Shown: in pieces, positions 1-7,965 of the stretch
How positions within the stretch are numbered: position 1 is the first letter of the stretch
Layout: every line of letters starts with the position of its first letter
From: Halomonas sp. LR3S48
GTDB taxonomy: Bacteria > Pseudomonadota > Gammaproteobacteria > Pseudomonadales > Halomonadaceae
DNA: 64,000 nucleotides
Reading direction: 5' to 3'
Assembly (NCBI RefSeq): GCF_025725665.1
Contig: NZ_CP107009.1
Coordinates: 1,860,001 to 1,924,000 of the forward strand
Program-made: the position numbers and the translations under genes
Notes under the pieces: model-generated
Told to the model about the DNA's origin: nothing
What the model saw: only the letters and a program-made list of their open reading frames with translations
Databases searched by the model: none

Positions 1-2
1 TC

Positions 3-1730
3 GCCCGCGAGGTGTTCGACATCTATGCGCCGCTCGCCCATCGCCTGGGCATCGGCCAGGTCAAATGGGAACTCGAGGATCTCTCCTTCCGCTACCTGCA
101 CGAGGACGACTACAAGACGATCGCGCGTCAACTGGCCGAGAAGCGCCTGGATCGCGACCGCTACATCCACGATGTGGTGGACGTGCTCAAGGGCATGCTC
201 GAGGCGCAGGGCATCAACCAGTACGAGGTCAGCGGACGCGCCAAGCACATCTATTCGATCTGGCGCAAGATGAAGCGCAAGCGCATCGATTTCTCCCAGG
301 TCAACGACGTACGCGCGGTTCGCATCCTGGTGCCGGAGGTGGCCGACTGCTACACCGTGCTGGGGCTGGTTCATTCGCGCTGGCACCACGTGCCCAACGA
401 GTTCGACGATTACATCGCCAATCCCAAGAAGAACGGCTACCAGTCGTTGCACACCGCCGTGCTGGGGCCGGAGAACAAGGTGCTGGAAATTCAGATCCGC
501 ACCTTCGCCATGCATGACGAGGCCGAGCTCGGTGTCTGCGCCCACTGGCGCTACAAGGGCCACGATACCGGGGGCAAGAGCTCCAGTTACGAGGAGAAGA
601 TTGCCTGGCTGCGCCAAGTGCTCGAGTGGCAGGACGAGGTCGGCGACTTCAGCGATCTGCGCGAAGGTCTCTCCAGCGATGTGGCGCCGGACCGTATCTA
701 CGTGTTCACGCCGGACGGCCACGTCATCGACCTGCCGCGCATCGCCACGCCCATCGATTTCGCCTATCGAGTGCATACCGAGGTCGGTCATCGTTGCCGC
801 GGGGCCAAGGTCGACGGCCGCATCGTGCCGCTCACCTACAAGCTCAAGACCGGACAGCAGGTCGAGATTCTCACCGCCAGCAAGGGTGGGCCCAGCCGCG
901 ACTGGATCAACCCCAGCCTCGGTTACGTGCGCACCTCGCGGGCGCGGGCCAAGATCCAGTCGTGGTTCAAGCACCAGGCCCGCGAGCAGAACGTGGAAGA
1001 GGGCAAGGCGCTGTTCGATCGTGAGATGAAGCGCCTGGACGTGGAGGACATGGACCTCGACACCCTGGCGCACAAGGTCAACTACCAGACCCCCGAGGAT
1101 ATGTACGCCGCGCTGGGCGCGGGCGACCTGCGCATCGGCCAGGTGCTGCACCAGGCTCAGCAGCTGTTCGGCGAGACCGACGACCAGGAGCAGCTCGACC
1201 GCCTGCTGGCCAAGCCGCGGCGCGACCAAGGGAGGAGCACGACCAGTGACATCACCGTGCTGGGCGTGGGCAACCTCAAGACCAGCATGGCCAACTGCTG
1301 CCACCCGGTGCCCGGCGAGCCGATCGTCGGTTTCATCACCCAGGGTCGCGGGGTCACCGTGCACCGCCAGGATTGCCCCAACATCCTGCAGCTGCGTCTG
1401 GACGAGCCGCAGCGGGTCATCGAGGTGGAGTGGGGGCAGCGCGCCCGTACCCAGTATCCGGTCGATATCGAGATCCAGGCCTGGGATCGCTCGGGTCTGC
1501 TGCGTGACGTCACCGGGCTTCTCGGCAACGAGAAGGTCAACGTACTCTCGGTCAACACCCTGACCGATACCCGCGACGGCATTGCCCGCATGCGCATTAC
1601 CGTGGAGGTCGATGGCCTGGAGATGCTGGGCAGGCTCTTCTCACGCATCCAGCAGCTGTCCAACGTGATCGAGGTCCAGCGCCTGCGTACGGGGGCGAAG
1701 GGGATGAAGCGCAAGGGGAGCAATACATGA
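3..1730 (+). CDS. relA: GTP pyrophosphokinase RelA, 3' part (start outside window)
   Basis: Ribosome-associated (p)ppGpp synthetase of the stringent response, which transfers pyrophosphate from ATP to GTP/GDP. The frame is already open at the left edge, so the N-terminus, including most of the HD pseudo-hydrolase domain, is missing. Visible in order: the end of the HD domain, the RelA/SpoT synthetase domain (FDDYIA and NGYQSLHT; the acidic EFDD marks RelA rather than SpoT), a TGS domain (starts DRIYVFTPDG), a zinc-finger/conserved Cys region (ANCCHPVPG) and a C-terminal ACT/RRM domain. The stop overlaps the mazG start as ATGA, so the two are translationally coupled. Family identity is secure. 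That the missing upstream part is intact is assumed. Confidence 0.95.
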   Translation, partial: AREVFDIYAPLAHRLGIGQVKWELEDLSFRYLHEDDYKTIARQLAEKRLDRDRYIHDVVDVLKGMLEAQGINQYEVSGRAKHIYSIWRKMKRKRIDFSQVNDVRAVRILVPEVADCYTVLGLVHSRWHHVPNEFDDYIANPKKNGYQSLHTAVLGPENKVLEIQIRTFAMHDEAELGVCAHWRYKGHDTGGKSSSYEEKIAWLRQVLEWQDEVGDFSDLREGLSSDVAPDRIYVFTPDGHVIDLPRIATPIDFAYRVHTEVGHRCRGAKVDGRIVPLTYKLKTGQQVEILTASKGGPSRDWINPSLGYVRTSRARAKIQSWFKHQAREQNVEEGKALFDREMKRLDVEDMDLDTLAHKVNYQTPEDMYAALGAGDLRIGQVLHQAQQLFGETDDQEQLDRLLAKPRRDQGRSTTSDITVLGVGNLKTSMANCCHPVPGEPIVGFITQGRGVTVHRQDCPNILQLRLDEPQRVIEVEWGQRARTQYPVDIEIQAWDRSGLLRDVTGLLGNEKVNVLSVNTLTDTRDGIARMRITVEVDGLEMLGRLFSRIQQLSNVIEVQRLRTGAKGMKRKGSNT

Positions 1731-2623
1731 GCGAGATCCGACACGGCATCGATGACCTGCTGGTGCTGATGGCCGTGCTGCGCGATCCGGAGCAGGGCTG
1801 TCCCTGGGACCTCGAGCAGGACTGGGACAGCATCGTGCCGCATACCCTGGAAGAGGCTTACGAGGTGGCCGATGCCATCGAGCGCCGCGCCTTCGACGAG
1901 TTGCCGGGGGAGCTCGGCGACCTGCTGTTCCAGGTGGTCTACTACAGCCAGTTCGCCCGCGAGGAAGGGCATTTCGATTTCCACGACGTGGTGCACACCC
2001 TGACCGCCAAGATGGTGCGCCGCCATCCGCACGTCTTCCCCGAGGGTACCCTGGAGTCGCGACGCCCTGCCGGTGTCAGCGCCGAGCAGGTAGAGACCCG
2101 CCAGGTCCACAGTCGCTGGGAGTCGCTCAAGGCCGAGGAGCGAACCGGGCGCAGCGAGGAGCCGCTGGGCGCCTCGGTGCTCGACGATATCCCGCGCACG
2201 CTGCCGGCGCTGTCACGTGCTGCCAAGCTCTCCAAGCGTGCCGCCCGTGTGGGGTTCGACTGGCCCGATGCCACGGGTGTGATCGCCAAGATTCGCGAGG
2301 AGCTCGACGAGGTCGAACAGGCCCTGGCCGAGGGCGACCGCGACCACGCCGCCATGGAAGTGGGCGACCTGCTTTTCGCCGTGACCAACCTGGCACGTAC
2401 TCTCAAGGCCGATCCCGAACGATGCCTACGCGACACCAATGCCAAGTTCGAGCGCCGCTTTCGCCATGTCGAGTGGGCCTTGGCCGAGTGCGGCATGACC
2501 CCCCGCGACGTCGACCTGGACACCATGGAGCGTCTTTGGCAAGAGGCCAAGCGGCTCGAGAGCGCAGTTTCCGAAACGTCAGTTGGACATTCCGAATCGT
2601 CTTCAGGAGGTGATCGGCCATGA
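1727..2623 (+). CDS. mazG: Nucleoside triphosphate pyrophosphohydrolase MazG
   Basis: All-alpha NTP pyrophosphatase that hydrolyses (d)NTPs to NMP and PPi and, in E. coli, lowers ppGpp. The 298-residue protein has the two tandem MazG domains of the enterobacterial enzyme. The N-terminal one carries PWDLEQDWDS and LEEAYEVADAIE; the C-terminal one carries EELDEVEQAL followed by EVGDLLFAVTN, the acidic metal-binding helices. Length is slightly above E. coli MazG (about 263) owing to a tail after residue 275. It overlaps relA by 4 nt upstream and ppc by 4 nt downstream. The relA-mazG pairing is the conserved arrangement that links ppGpp synthesis with its modulation. Confidence 0.95.
   Translation: MSEIRHGIDDLLVLMAVLRDPEQGCPWDLEQDWDSIVPHTLEEAYEVADAIERRAFDELPGELGDLLFQVVYYSQFAREEGHFDFHDVVHTLTAKMVRRHPHVFPEGTLESRRPAGVSAEQVETRQVHSRWESLKAEERTGRSEEPLGASVLDDIPRTLPALSRAAKLSKRAARVGFDWPDATGVIAKIREELDEVEQALAEGDRDHAAMEVGDLLFAVTNLARTLKADPERCLRDTNAKFERRFRHVEWALAECGMTPRDVDLDTMERLWQEAKRLESAVSETSVGHSESSSGGDRP
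2605..2613 (+). promoter_or_regulatory. Strong Shine-Dalgarno site of ppc inside mazG
   Basis: AGGAGGTGA lies inside the last codons of mazG, 6 nt before the ppc ATG. It is an essentially full complement of the 16S rRNA 3' end. It explains how ppc can be translated strongly although its start overlaps the mazG stop. Confidence 0.8.
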
Positions 2624-5268
2624 GCGGCGATCTGCACGAATCCCTACGCGACAATGTACGTATCCTCGGCGACAGCCTGGGCCGCACCATCGCCGACGAC
2701 CTGGGTCAAGGCTTCGTCGATCGCATCGAGACCATCCGCGGCCTGGCCAAGAGTGGCCGGCAGGGAGACGTGCAGAGCAGCCGTGAGCTGATCGAGTACC
2801 TGCGCAAGCTGCCCGATCGTGACCTGCTGCCGGTGACGCGTGCCTTCAACCAGTTCCTCAACCTGGCCAACATCGCCGAGCAGCACTACCGCGCACGCTT
2901 TCGCCGCGTCGAGGACTACAGGCCCGGTTCGCAACCGGTGCTTTCCGAGCTGCTGGCGCGGGCCCGCGGCGCCGGTCATGCGCCGCGCAAGCTGGTCGAG
3001 AGCCTGGCCACCATGCGCGTCGAGCTGGTGCTGACCGCGCATCCCACCGAGGTCATCCGGCGCACCCTGATCCAGAAGTACGACGCGATCGATGAATGTC
3101 TCACCGTCATCGAGTCCTCGCTGGACTATCCCGAGCGTGCCAGCCGCGCCCGCGGGCGCCTCGAGGAGCTGATCAGCCAGGCCTGGCACACCGATGAGAT
3201 CCGCCATGAGCGGCCCACGCCGGTGGACGAGGCCAAGTGGGGTTTTGCGGTGATCGAGAATTCGCTGTGGCACGCGGTACCGGCATTCCACCGTGACCTC
3301 GACAGCCTGCTGCTGGAATCCGCCGGAGAGCGGCTGCCGCTGGATGCCGCGCCGATCGTGTTCGCCTCCTGGATGGGTGGGGATCGCGACGGCAACCCCA
3401 ACGTGACCTCACGGGTGACCCGCGAAGTGTTGCTGCTGGGACGATGGATGGCAGCGGATCTCTACCTGCGCGACCTGGAGCAGCTCAAGGCCGAACTCTC
3501 CATGTGGAAATGCAACAGCGCGCTGCGGGCCGAGGTCGGTAACGTCGCCGAACCCTACCGTGAGCTGCTCAAGCGCCTGCTGCAGCGAGTCGAGGCGACC
3601 CGTGACTGGGCCAAGGCCCAGCTCGACGGGCGCAGCTACGAGGGCGGTCCGATCATCGAGAACAGTGACCAGCTCTACGCGCCGCTACTGACCTGCTACC
3701 GCTCGCTGTGCGACGTCGGACTCGACACCATTGCCAATGGCGCGTTGCTCGACACCCTGCGCCGGGTCGCGGTGTTCGGCGTGACCCTGACCAAGCTCGA
3801 CATTCGCCAGGAAGCGAGTCGCCACGCCATGGTCATGGAGGAACTGACCCAGGCCCTCGAGCTCGGCCACTACCGCGACTGGAGCGAGGAGCAACGGCAG
3901 GCCTTCCTGCTCGCCGAGCTGGAGTCGCGCCGTCCCCTGATTCCGCGGCGCTGGGAGTGCTCGGCCGAGACTCGCGAAGTGCTCGACACCTTCATGGTCA
4001 TTGCCAGCGAGCAGTCCGAAGCGCTCGGTACCTATATCATTTCCATGGCCGCCCAGCCCTCCGACGTGCTTACGGTCGCCCTGCTCATGAAAGAGGTCGG
4101 CGGTGTCGTGTCGTTGCCCATCGCTCCGCTGTTCGAGACGCTGGATGACCTCAACCGCGCCGGCGACGTGATCGATCGACTGCTTGCGCTGCCGGGTTAC
4201 CGAGCGCTGGCCGGCGACCGCCAGGAGGTCATGATCGGCTATTCCGACTCGGCTAAGGATGCCGGTCAGTTGGCTGCCGCCTGGGCGCAATATCGGGCCC
4301 AGGAGCGATTGGTGGAAGTGTGCCGAGGCCACGGCGTCGACCTGACCCTGTTCCACGGCCGGGGGGGGGCAGTGGGGCGTGGCGGTGGCCCGGCCTATGC
4401 GGCCATCCTGTCGCAGCCGCCGGGTTCGGTGAACGGTAGCCTGCGTGTCACCGAGCAGGGCGAGATGATCCGCTTCAAGTTCGGTCAGCCGGACATCGCC
4501 CTGCGTTCCATGGAGATCTACGCCTGTGCGGTGCTGGAGGCGACTCTGCTGCCCCCGCCGGCACCCGAGCCCCGCTGGCGCGAGGAGATGGACCGCCTGG
4601 CCGAGATCGCACACCGTGCCTATGTCGGCGTGGTACGCGAGGATCCCGATTTCGTGCCCTACTTCCGGGCGGTGACCCCCGAGGGGGTGCTGGGGCATCT
4701 GCCGCTGGGCTCGCGCCCGACCAAGCGACGCCAGGATGGCGGCGTGGAGACCCTGCGTGCGATTCCCTGGATCTTCGCCTGGACCCAGATCCGCCTGATG
4801 CTACCGGCCTGGCTGGGCAGCGGCGAAGCCTTTTCCACACGCATGGAAGAGGAGGGCGGCCTCGAGATACTGCGCGAGATGCGCGACCGCTGGCCTTTTT
4901 TCGGCACTTACCTGGACATGCTGGAGATGCTGCTGGCCAAGGGCGACGTGGGCATTGCTTCCTATTACGAGCAGCGCCTGGTCGATGAGCCCGCCCTCAA
5001 GGAGCTCGGTACTCAACTGCGCCAGCGTTTCACCAAGCTGCAGTCGGTCGTGCTGGAGATTCTCGACCAACCGCAGTTGCTGGACCAGACGCCGTTGATC
5101 CGTCAGGCCATCGAGGTGCGCAATCCTTATATCGACCCGCTGCATGGACTGCAGGCCGAGCTGCTGCAGCGTAATCGCGACGCCGACGGTGCCATCAGCG
5201 GGGAGCTTTCACGCGCTCTGATGGTGACCATGGCAGGGATTGCCGCAGGTCTGCGTAACACCGGCTGA
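2620..5268 (+). CDS. ppc: Phosphoenolpyruvate carboxylase
   Basis: Anaplerotic enzyme that carboxylates PEP with bicarbonate to oxaloacetate for the TCA cycle. The 882 residues match the bacterial family length (E. coli 883). Visible motifs: LTAHPTEVIRRT with catalytic His141, the PEP-site GGDRDGNPNV, the mobile glycine-rich loop FHGRGGAVGRGGGP, EQGEMIRFKFG, and the C-terminal RNPYIDPLH followed by the conserved ending LRNTG. The start overlaps the mazG stop (ATGA) and has an excellent SD site. The gene ends the relA-mazG-ppc run and is followed by a strong hairpin. No disruption seen. Confidence 0.97.
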   Translation: MSGDLHESLRDNVRILGDSLGRTIADDLGQGFVDRIETIRGLAKSGRQGDVQSSRELIEYLRKLPDRDLLPVTRAFNQFLNLANIAEQHYRARFRRVEDYRPGSQPVLSELLARARGAGHAPRKLVESLATMRVELVLTAHPTEVIRRTLIQKYDAIDECLTVIESSLDYPERASRARGRLEELISQAWHTDEIRHERPTPVDEAKWGFAVIENSLWHAVPAFHRDLDSLLLESAGERLPLDAAPIVFASWMGGDRDGNPNVTSRVTREVLLLGRWMAADLYLRDLEQLKAELSMWKCNSALRAEVGNVAEPYRELLKRLLQRVEATRDWAKAQLDGRSYEGGPIIENSDQLYAPLLTCYRSLCDVGLDTIANGALLDTLRRVAVFGVTLTKLDIRQEASRHAMVMEELTQALELGHYRDWSEEQRQAFLLAELESRRPLIPRRWECSAETREVLDTFMVIASEQSEALGTYIISMAAQPSDVLTVALLMKEVGGVVSLPIAPLFETLDDLNRAGDVIDRLLALPGYRALAGDRQEVMIGYSDSAKDAGQLAAAWAQYRAQERLVEVCRGHGVDLTLFHGRGGAVGRGGGPAYAAILSQPPGSVNGSLRVTEQGEMIRFKFGQPDIALRSMEIYACAVLEATLLPPPAPEPRWREEMDRLAEIAHRAYVGVVREDPDFVPYFRAVTPEGVLGHLPLGSRPTKRRQDGGVETLRAIPWIFAWTQIRLMLPAWLGSGEAFSTRMEEEGGLEILREMRDRWPFFGTYLDMLEMLLAKGDVGIASYYEQRLVDEPALKELGTQLRQRFTKLQSVVLEILDQPQLLDQTPLIRQAIEVRNPYIDPLHGLQAELLQRNRDADGAISGELSRALMVTMAGIAAGLRNTG

Positions 5269-5305
5269 ATGTAATTGGGGCTGGAAAGCGACTGCGCTCG
5301 GCCAT

Positions 5306-5342
5306 ACGACACCGCCCCGGCATGTTGCCGGGGCGGTGTCGT
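5306..5342. terminator. Convergent hairpin between ppc and the peroxiredoxin gene
   Basis: Perfect 17-bp inverted repeat (ACGACACCGCC... with a TGT loop) between the ppc stop and the convergent peroxiredoxin stop. There is no clear U-run on either side, so it may be a bidirectional 3'-end hairpin rather than a textbook intrinsic terminator. Confidence 0.6.
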
Positions 5343-5362
5343 CAACGAAGCCTGGTGTGGCT

Positions 5363-6022
5363 TCAGTTAGGCTGCTTGACGGTGCGCAGGTAGGGCTTGA
5401 TGGTGGTGAAGCCTTCCGGGTATTTCTTTCTTGCTTCCTCGTCGCTGACAGCGGGTGGGATGATCACGTCGTCACCGGGTCGCCAATTCACCGGCGTGGC
5501 CACGGTATGCTTGGCATTGAGCTGGATCGAGTCGAGCAGGCGCATCACCTCGTTGAAGTCGCGTCCGGAGGTCATCGGGTAGACCAGCATCGCCTTGACC
5601 TTCTTGTCCGGCCCGATGATGAACACCGAACGCACCGTGGCGTTGTCGGCGGGGGTGCGGCCCTCGGCGGTGCCCGGCTCCTCGGCGGGCAGCATGTCGT
5701 AGAGCTTGGCGACCTCCAGCTTGTCGTCGCCGATCATCGGATAGTTGGGCGCCGTGCCCTGGGTTTCCTCGATGTCCTTGGACCAGGCGGCATGGTTGTC
5801 CACGGGGTCCACTGAAAGGCCGATAATCTTCGTGTTGCGCTTGTCGAACTCGGGCTTGAGCCTGGCCATATAGCCCAGCTCAGTGGTGCATACCGGCGTG
5901 AAATCCTTTGGGTGCGAAAAAAGAATGCACCAGCTGTCGCCGATCCATTCATGAAAATTCAAGGTTCCCTGAGTGGTTTGTGCAGTGAAATCTGGCGCGG
6001 TATCGCCGATTCTGAGACTCAT
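5363..6022 (-). CDS. 1-Cys peroxiredoxin (Prx6-type)
   Basis: Cytosolic thiol peroxidase that reduces H2O2 and alkyl hydroperoxides. The 219 residues have the Prx6 layout. The catalytic site HPKDFTPVCTTE holds the peroxidatic Cys45. The conserved Arg appears in the following region (DNATVRSVFIIG), and the long C-terminal extension (PVNWRPGDDVI, KKYPEGF) is typical of 1-Cys enzymes. The only other Cys (Cys32) is not at a resolving position, which fits a 1-Cys mechanism with an external reductant. It is preceded by TGGAG as SD. It is monocistronic and convergent with ppc. Confidence 0.92.
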   Translation of the reverse strand: MSLRIGDTAPDFTAQTTQGTLNFHEWIGDSWCILFSHPKDFTPVCTTELGYMARLKPEFDKRNTKIIGLSVDPVDNHAAWSKDIEETQGTAPNYPMIGDDKLEVAKLYDMLPAEEPGTAEGRTPADNATVRSVFIIGPDKKVKAMLVYPMTSGRDFNEVMRLLDSIQLNAKHTVATPVNWRPGDDVIIPPAVSDEEARKKYPEGFTTIKPYLRTVKQPN

Positions 6023-6181
6023 CGTAGTGACTCCAGGATCATGAGTTCATGTAGTAGCGCCGCATGTCGCCATGCAGCGCTGATTGAATATAGAACATGC
6101 CCAGCCGGGATGCTGTGGAACGCTCCTCGACCCGGTGTATGGTGTATCGAGTCAGGGTGCCGGTTGCTGTCGCACTGTGTC

Positions 6182-6856
6182 CTAGAAGGCGTAATGGAGC
6201 GAGGCCGTGATCAGATTCAGGTGGGCCATGCTGGGAGCGTCGATCTCCTCGAACTCCAGGCGGCTGACCAGCCGATTGTGTTGCAGCCGCGCACCGAAGC
6301 CCTGGATGCGGGCGGTCCCGGTCGTGGCTGCATACAGCGGCTCGCCCTGGGTCACCGGGTCGCCCTCCCATTCGGCGAAGCCCGACTTGGCGTAGAACCC
6401 AAGCTGACCCATGCGCACTCCGGCCACCAGGCTTCCGCCCAGTGTCGTGGTGTTGACCAGCATGGCCTGGTCGGAATAGCGGGTCGGGACCTCGTCGCTT
6501 TCACGGTAGGTGAACTCGGCTCCGAGATCGAGATGCGGCAGGTTTGTCGGCGAGAAGCCCGCCGTCACGCGGAAGCCGGAGGTATAACCATCGATCGTCT
6601 CGAGGTCGCCCCCTTCCAGCACCACGCCATTGTCGAGGTACATCAGGTCGCTGGTTCTACTGGCATAGGAGGGTCGGTTCAGGGAAGTCGGCGTCAGCGA
6701 GGCAAGCAGATCGTGCGAGGCCTCGGCATAGGCGGCAGGCTCGCTGTACAGGAGCGCGCTCTCCCCGTGGGGCGCGCTCGTGTCTGCCATGGCCACGAGA
6801 GACGATAGCGTCAGGCCGACAGCCAAGGTGATGGCACCTCTGAAACACGTTGTCAT
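6182..6856 (-). CDS. Secreted outer-membrane-type protein of unknown function
   Basis: Not recognised as a named family. I place the start at the internal ATG (6856) because it has an AGGGA Shine-Dalgarno site and opens a good signal peptide (MTTCFRGAITLAVGLTLSSL, cleavage near VAMA-DTS). The longer frame adds 17 residues with no signal features. The mature part (about 200 residues) has alternating amphipathic stretches rich in Gly, Tyr and Thr (GFRVTAGFSP, LDLGAEFTYRE, GGSLVAGVRMGQLGFYAKSGFA, GFGARLQHNRLVSRLEFEE) and ends in an aromatic residue (SLHYAF). That is the pattern of a small 8-strand outer-membrane beta-barrel. Monocistronic. Confidence 0.7.
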   Translation of the reverse strand: MTTCFRGAITLAVGLTLSSLVAMADTSAPHGESALLYSEPAAYAEASHDLLASLTPTSLNRPSYASRTSDLMYLDNGVVLEGGDLETIDGYTSGFRVTAGFSPTNLPHLDLGAEFTYRESDEVPTRYSDQAMLVNTTTLGGSLVAGVRMGQLGFYAKSGFAEWEGDPVTQGEPLYAATTGTARIQGFGARLQHNRLVSRLEFEEIDAPSMAHLNLITASLHYAF

Positions 6857-6943
6857 GTTCCCTGACTCATTCCCTGTACGAAGCGGTTCGCTTACCCGAA
6901 CTCTCAAAGCGAAACGCGCATCTAGCTTGGGCGTACGAAGCTA

Positions 6944-6949
6944 ATTATA
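6944..6949 (-). promoter_or_regulatory. Possible -10 box for the outer-membrane protein gene
   Basis: On the minus strand the sequence reads TATAAT, a perfect -10 hexamer, about 90 nt before the chosen start at 6856, in a locally AT-rich patch. No convincing -35 lies 16-18 nt upstream, so an activator or another sigma factor would be needed. Confidence 0.3.
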
Positions 6950-6989
6950 AGAGCTTAGCAGCCGGGCGTCCTGTTCGCCAGGCGGCTCA

Positions 6990-7898
6990 TCAACGCTGAG
7001 GCTGAGCACTGCTTTGCGCCATCGAGTCGTCGAGTCCGTCCAGGCTGGGGGTGGCAATGCCGTGCCGATGGGCGGCTGACAGCAGCGGCTGAAGAATAGC
7101 CTGGCGTTCGGTGGGTCGCCCGGCCATCACGTCCTGCAACATGGAGGCACGATTGTTGGCGGTTGCCGCGACCACCTGCCATACCAGGGCGTGCCAACCC
7201 GCTGCCGGAGGCGCGATGCCCTCGGCGGCCATTATCGTGGCGACTTCGTCGATGATTCTCTCCACCATGGGCCGAAAAGGACGGTCGCGCAACTGGCCGT
7301 TGCGAATGCGAAAGCGTGCCACCAGCGGATTGATGGCGGCGTTCACCACCAGCTTGTGCCAGAGCCGTACGCCGATGTCCTCGACCGCCACGGCGACCAG
7401 GCCCGCCTGGTCGAGCAGGGCGGCCAATTCTCGGCATGATGGGGCGTGCCGGTTGTCGAGATCGCCGATGTAGGTGATGCCACGACCGGCATGGGTCACA
7501 CGTTCGTCGTCATTGATCCAGGCACCTTCGGTGGTCGAGGCGCACAGCACGGGGCCAGGATGACGACGGTCGAGTTCGGGCTGCACCTGGTAGCCGTTCT
7601 GCCACAGGACCAGCGTCGGCGCGCCATCCAGCCGAGCCATGGCGGCGGCGTAGGCGGCATCGGCGGCATAGGCCTTGGTGGTCAGGTGCAGGAAAGTCGG
7701 GGGCGCGGGCGGCAGTCGGTCGATTTCAAGCGTAACGAGGCGCCGCGTACGTTGCGTGCCTTCCGACGTGGTCAGTGTCTGCTCGGCGGGCAGCGGCCGG
7801 CGACCGGCCAGGACCACCGGCGCGACATCGGCCAGGTGCAGGGCCAGCAGCCGGCCCACGGCGCCGGGGCCTACGATCAGATGGGTCTGGTCGTTCAT
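6990..7898 (-). CDS. 2-dehydropantoate 2-reductase family protein (PanE/ApbA-like)
   Basis: NADPH-dependent ketopantoate reductase family, which makes pantoate for coenzyme A synthesis. The N-terminal Rossmann motif is LIVGPGAVGRL. The C-terminal helical domain has HKLVVNAAINPLVA, containing the catalytic Lys and Asn residues of the family, and LWQNGYQ corresponds to the usual LQNG motif. Length 302 is normal. The ATG has AAGGCAC upstream. It is followed 68 nt upstream on the same strand by topB. PanE paralogues with other 2-oxoacid substrates are common, so pantothenate synthesis is likely but not certain. Confidence 0.8.
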   Translation of the reverse strand: MNDQTHLIVGPGAVGRLLALHLADVAPVVLAGRRPLPAEQTLTTSEGTQRTRRLVTLEIDRLPPAPPTFLHLTTKAYAADAAYAAAMARLDGAPTLVLWQNGYQVQPELDRRHPGPVLCASTTEGAWINDDERVTHAGRGITYIGDLDNRHAPSCRELAALLDQAGLVAVAVEDIGVRLWHKLVVNAAINPLVARFRIRNGQLRDRPFRPMVERIIDEVATIMAAEGIAPPAAGWHALVWQVVAATANNRASMLQDVMAGRPTERQAILQPLLSAAHRHGIATPSLDGLDDSMAQSSAQPQR

Positions 7899-7965
7899 GA
7901 TGTGCCTTGGTCATCGAACAGGGGCAGCATACCGGTGCTCGATAGGCGGATGCCAGTCCGTGCCA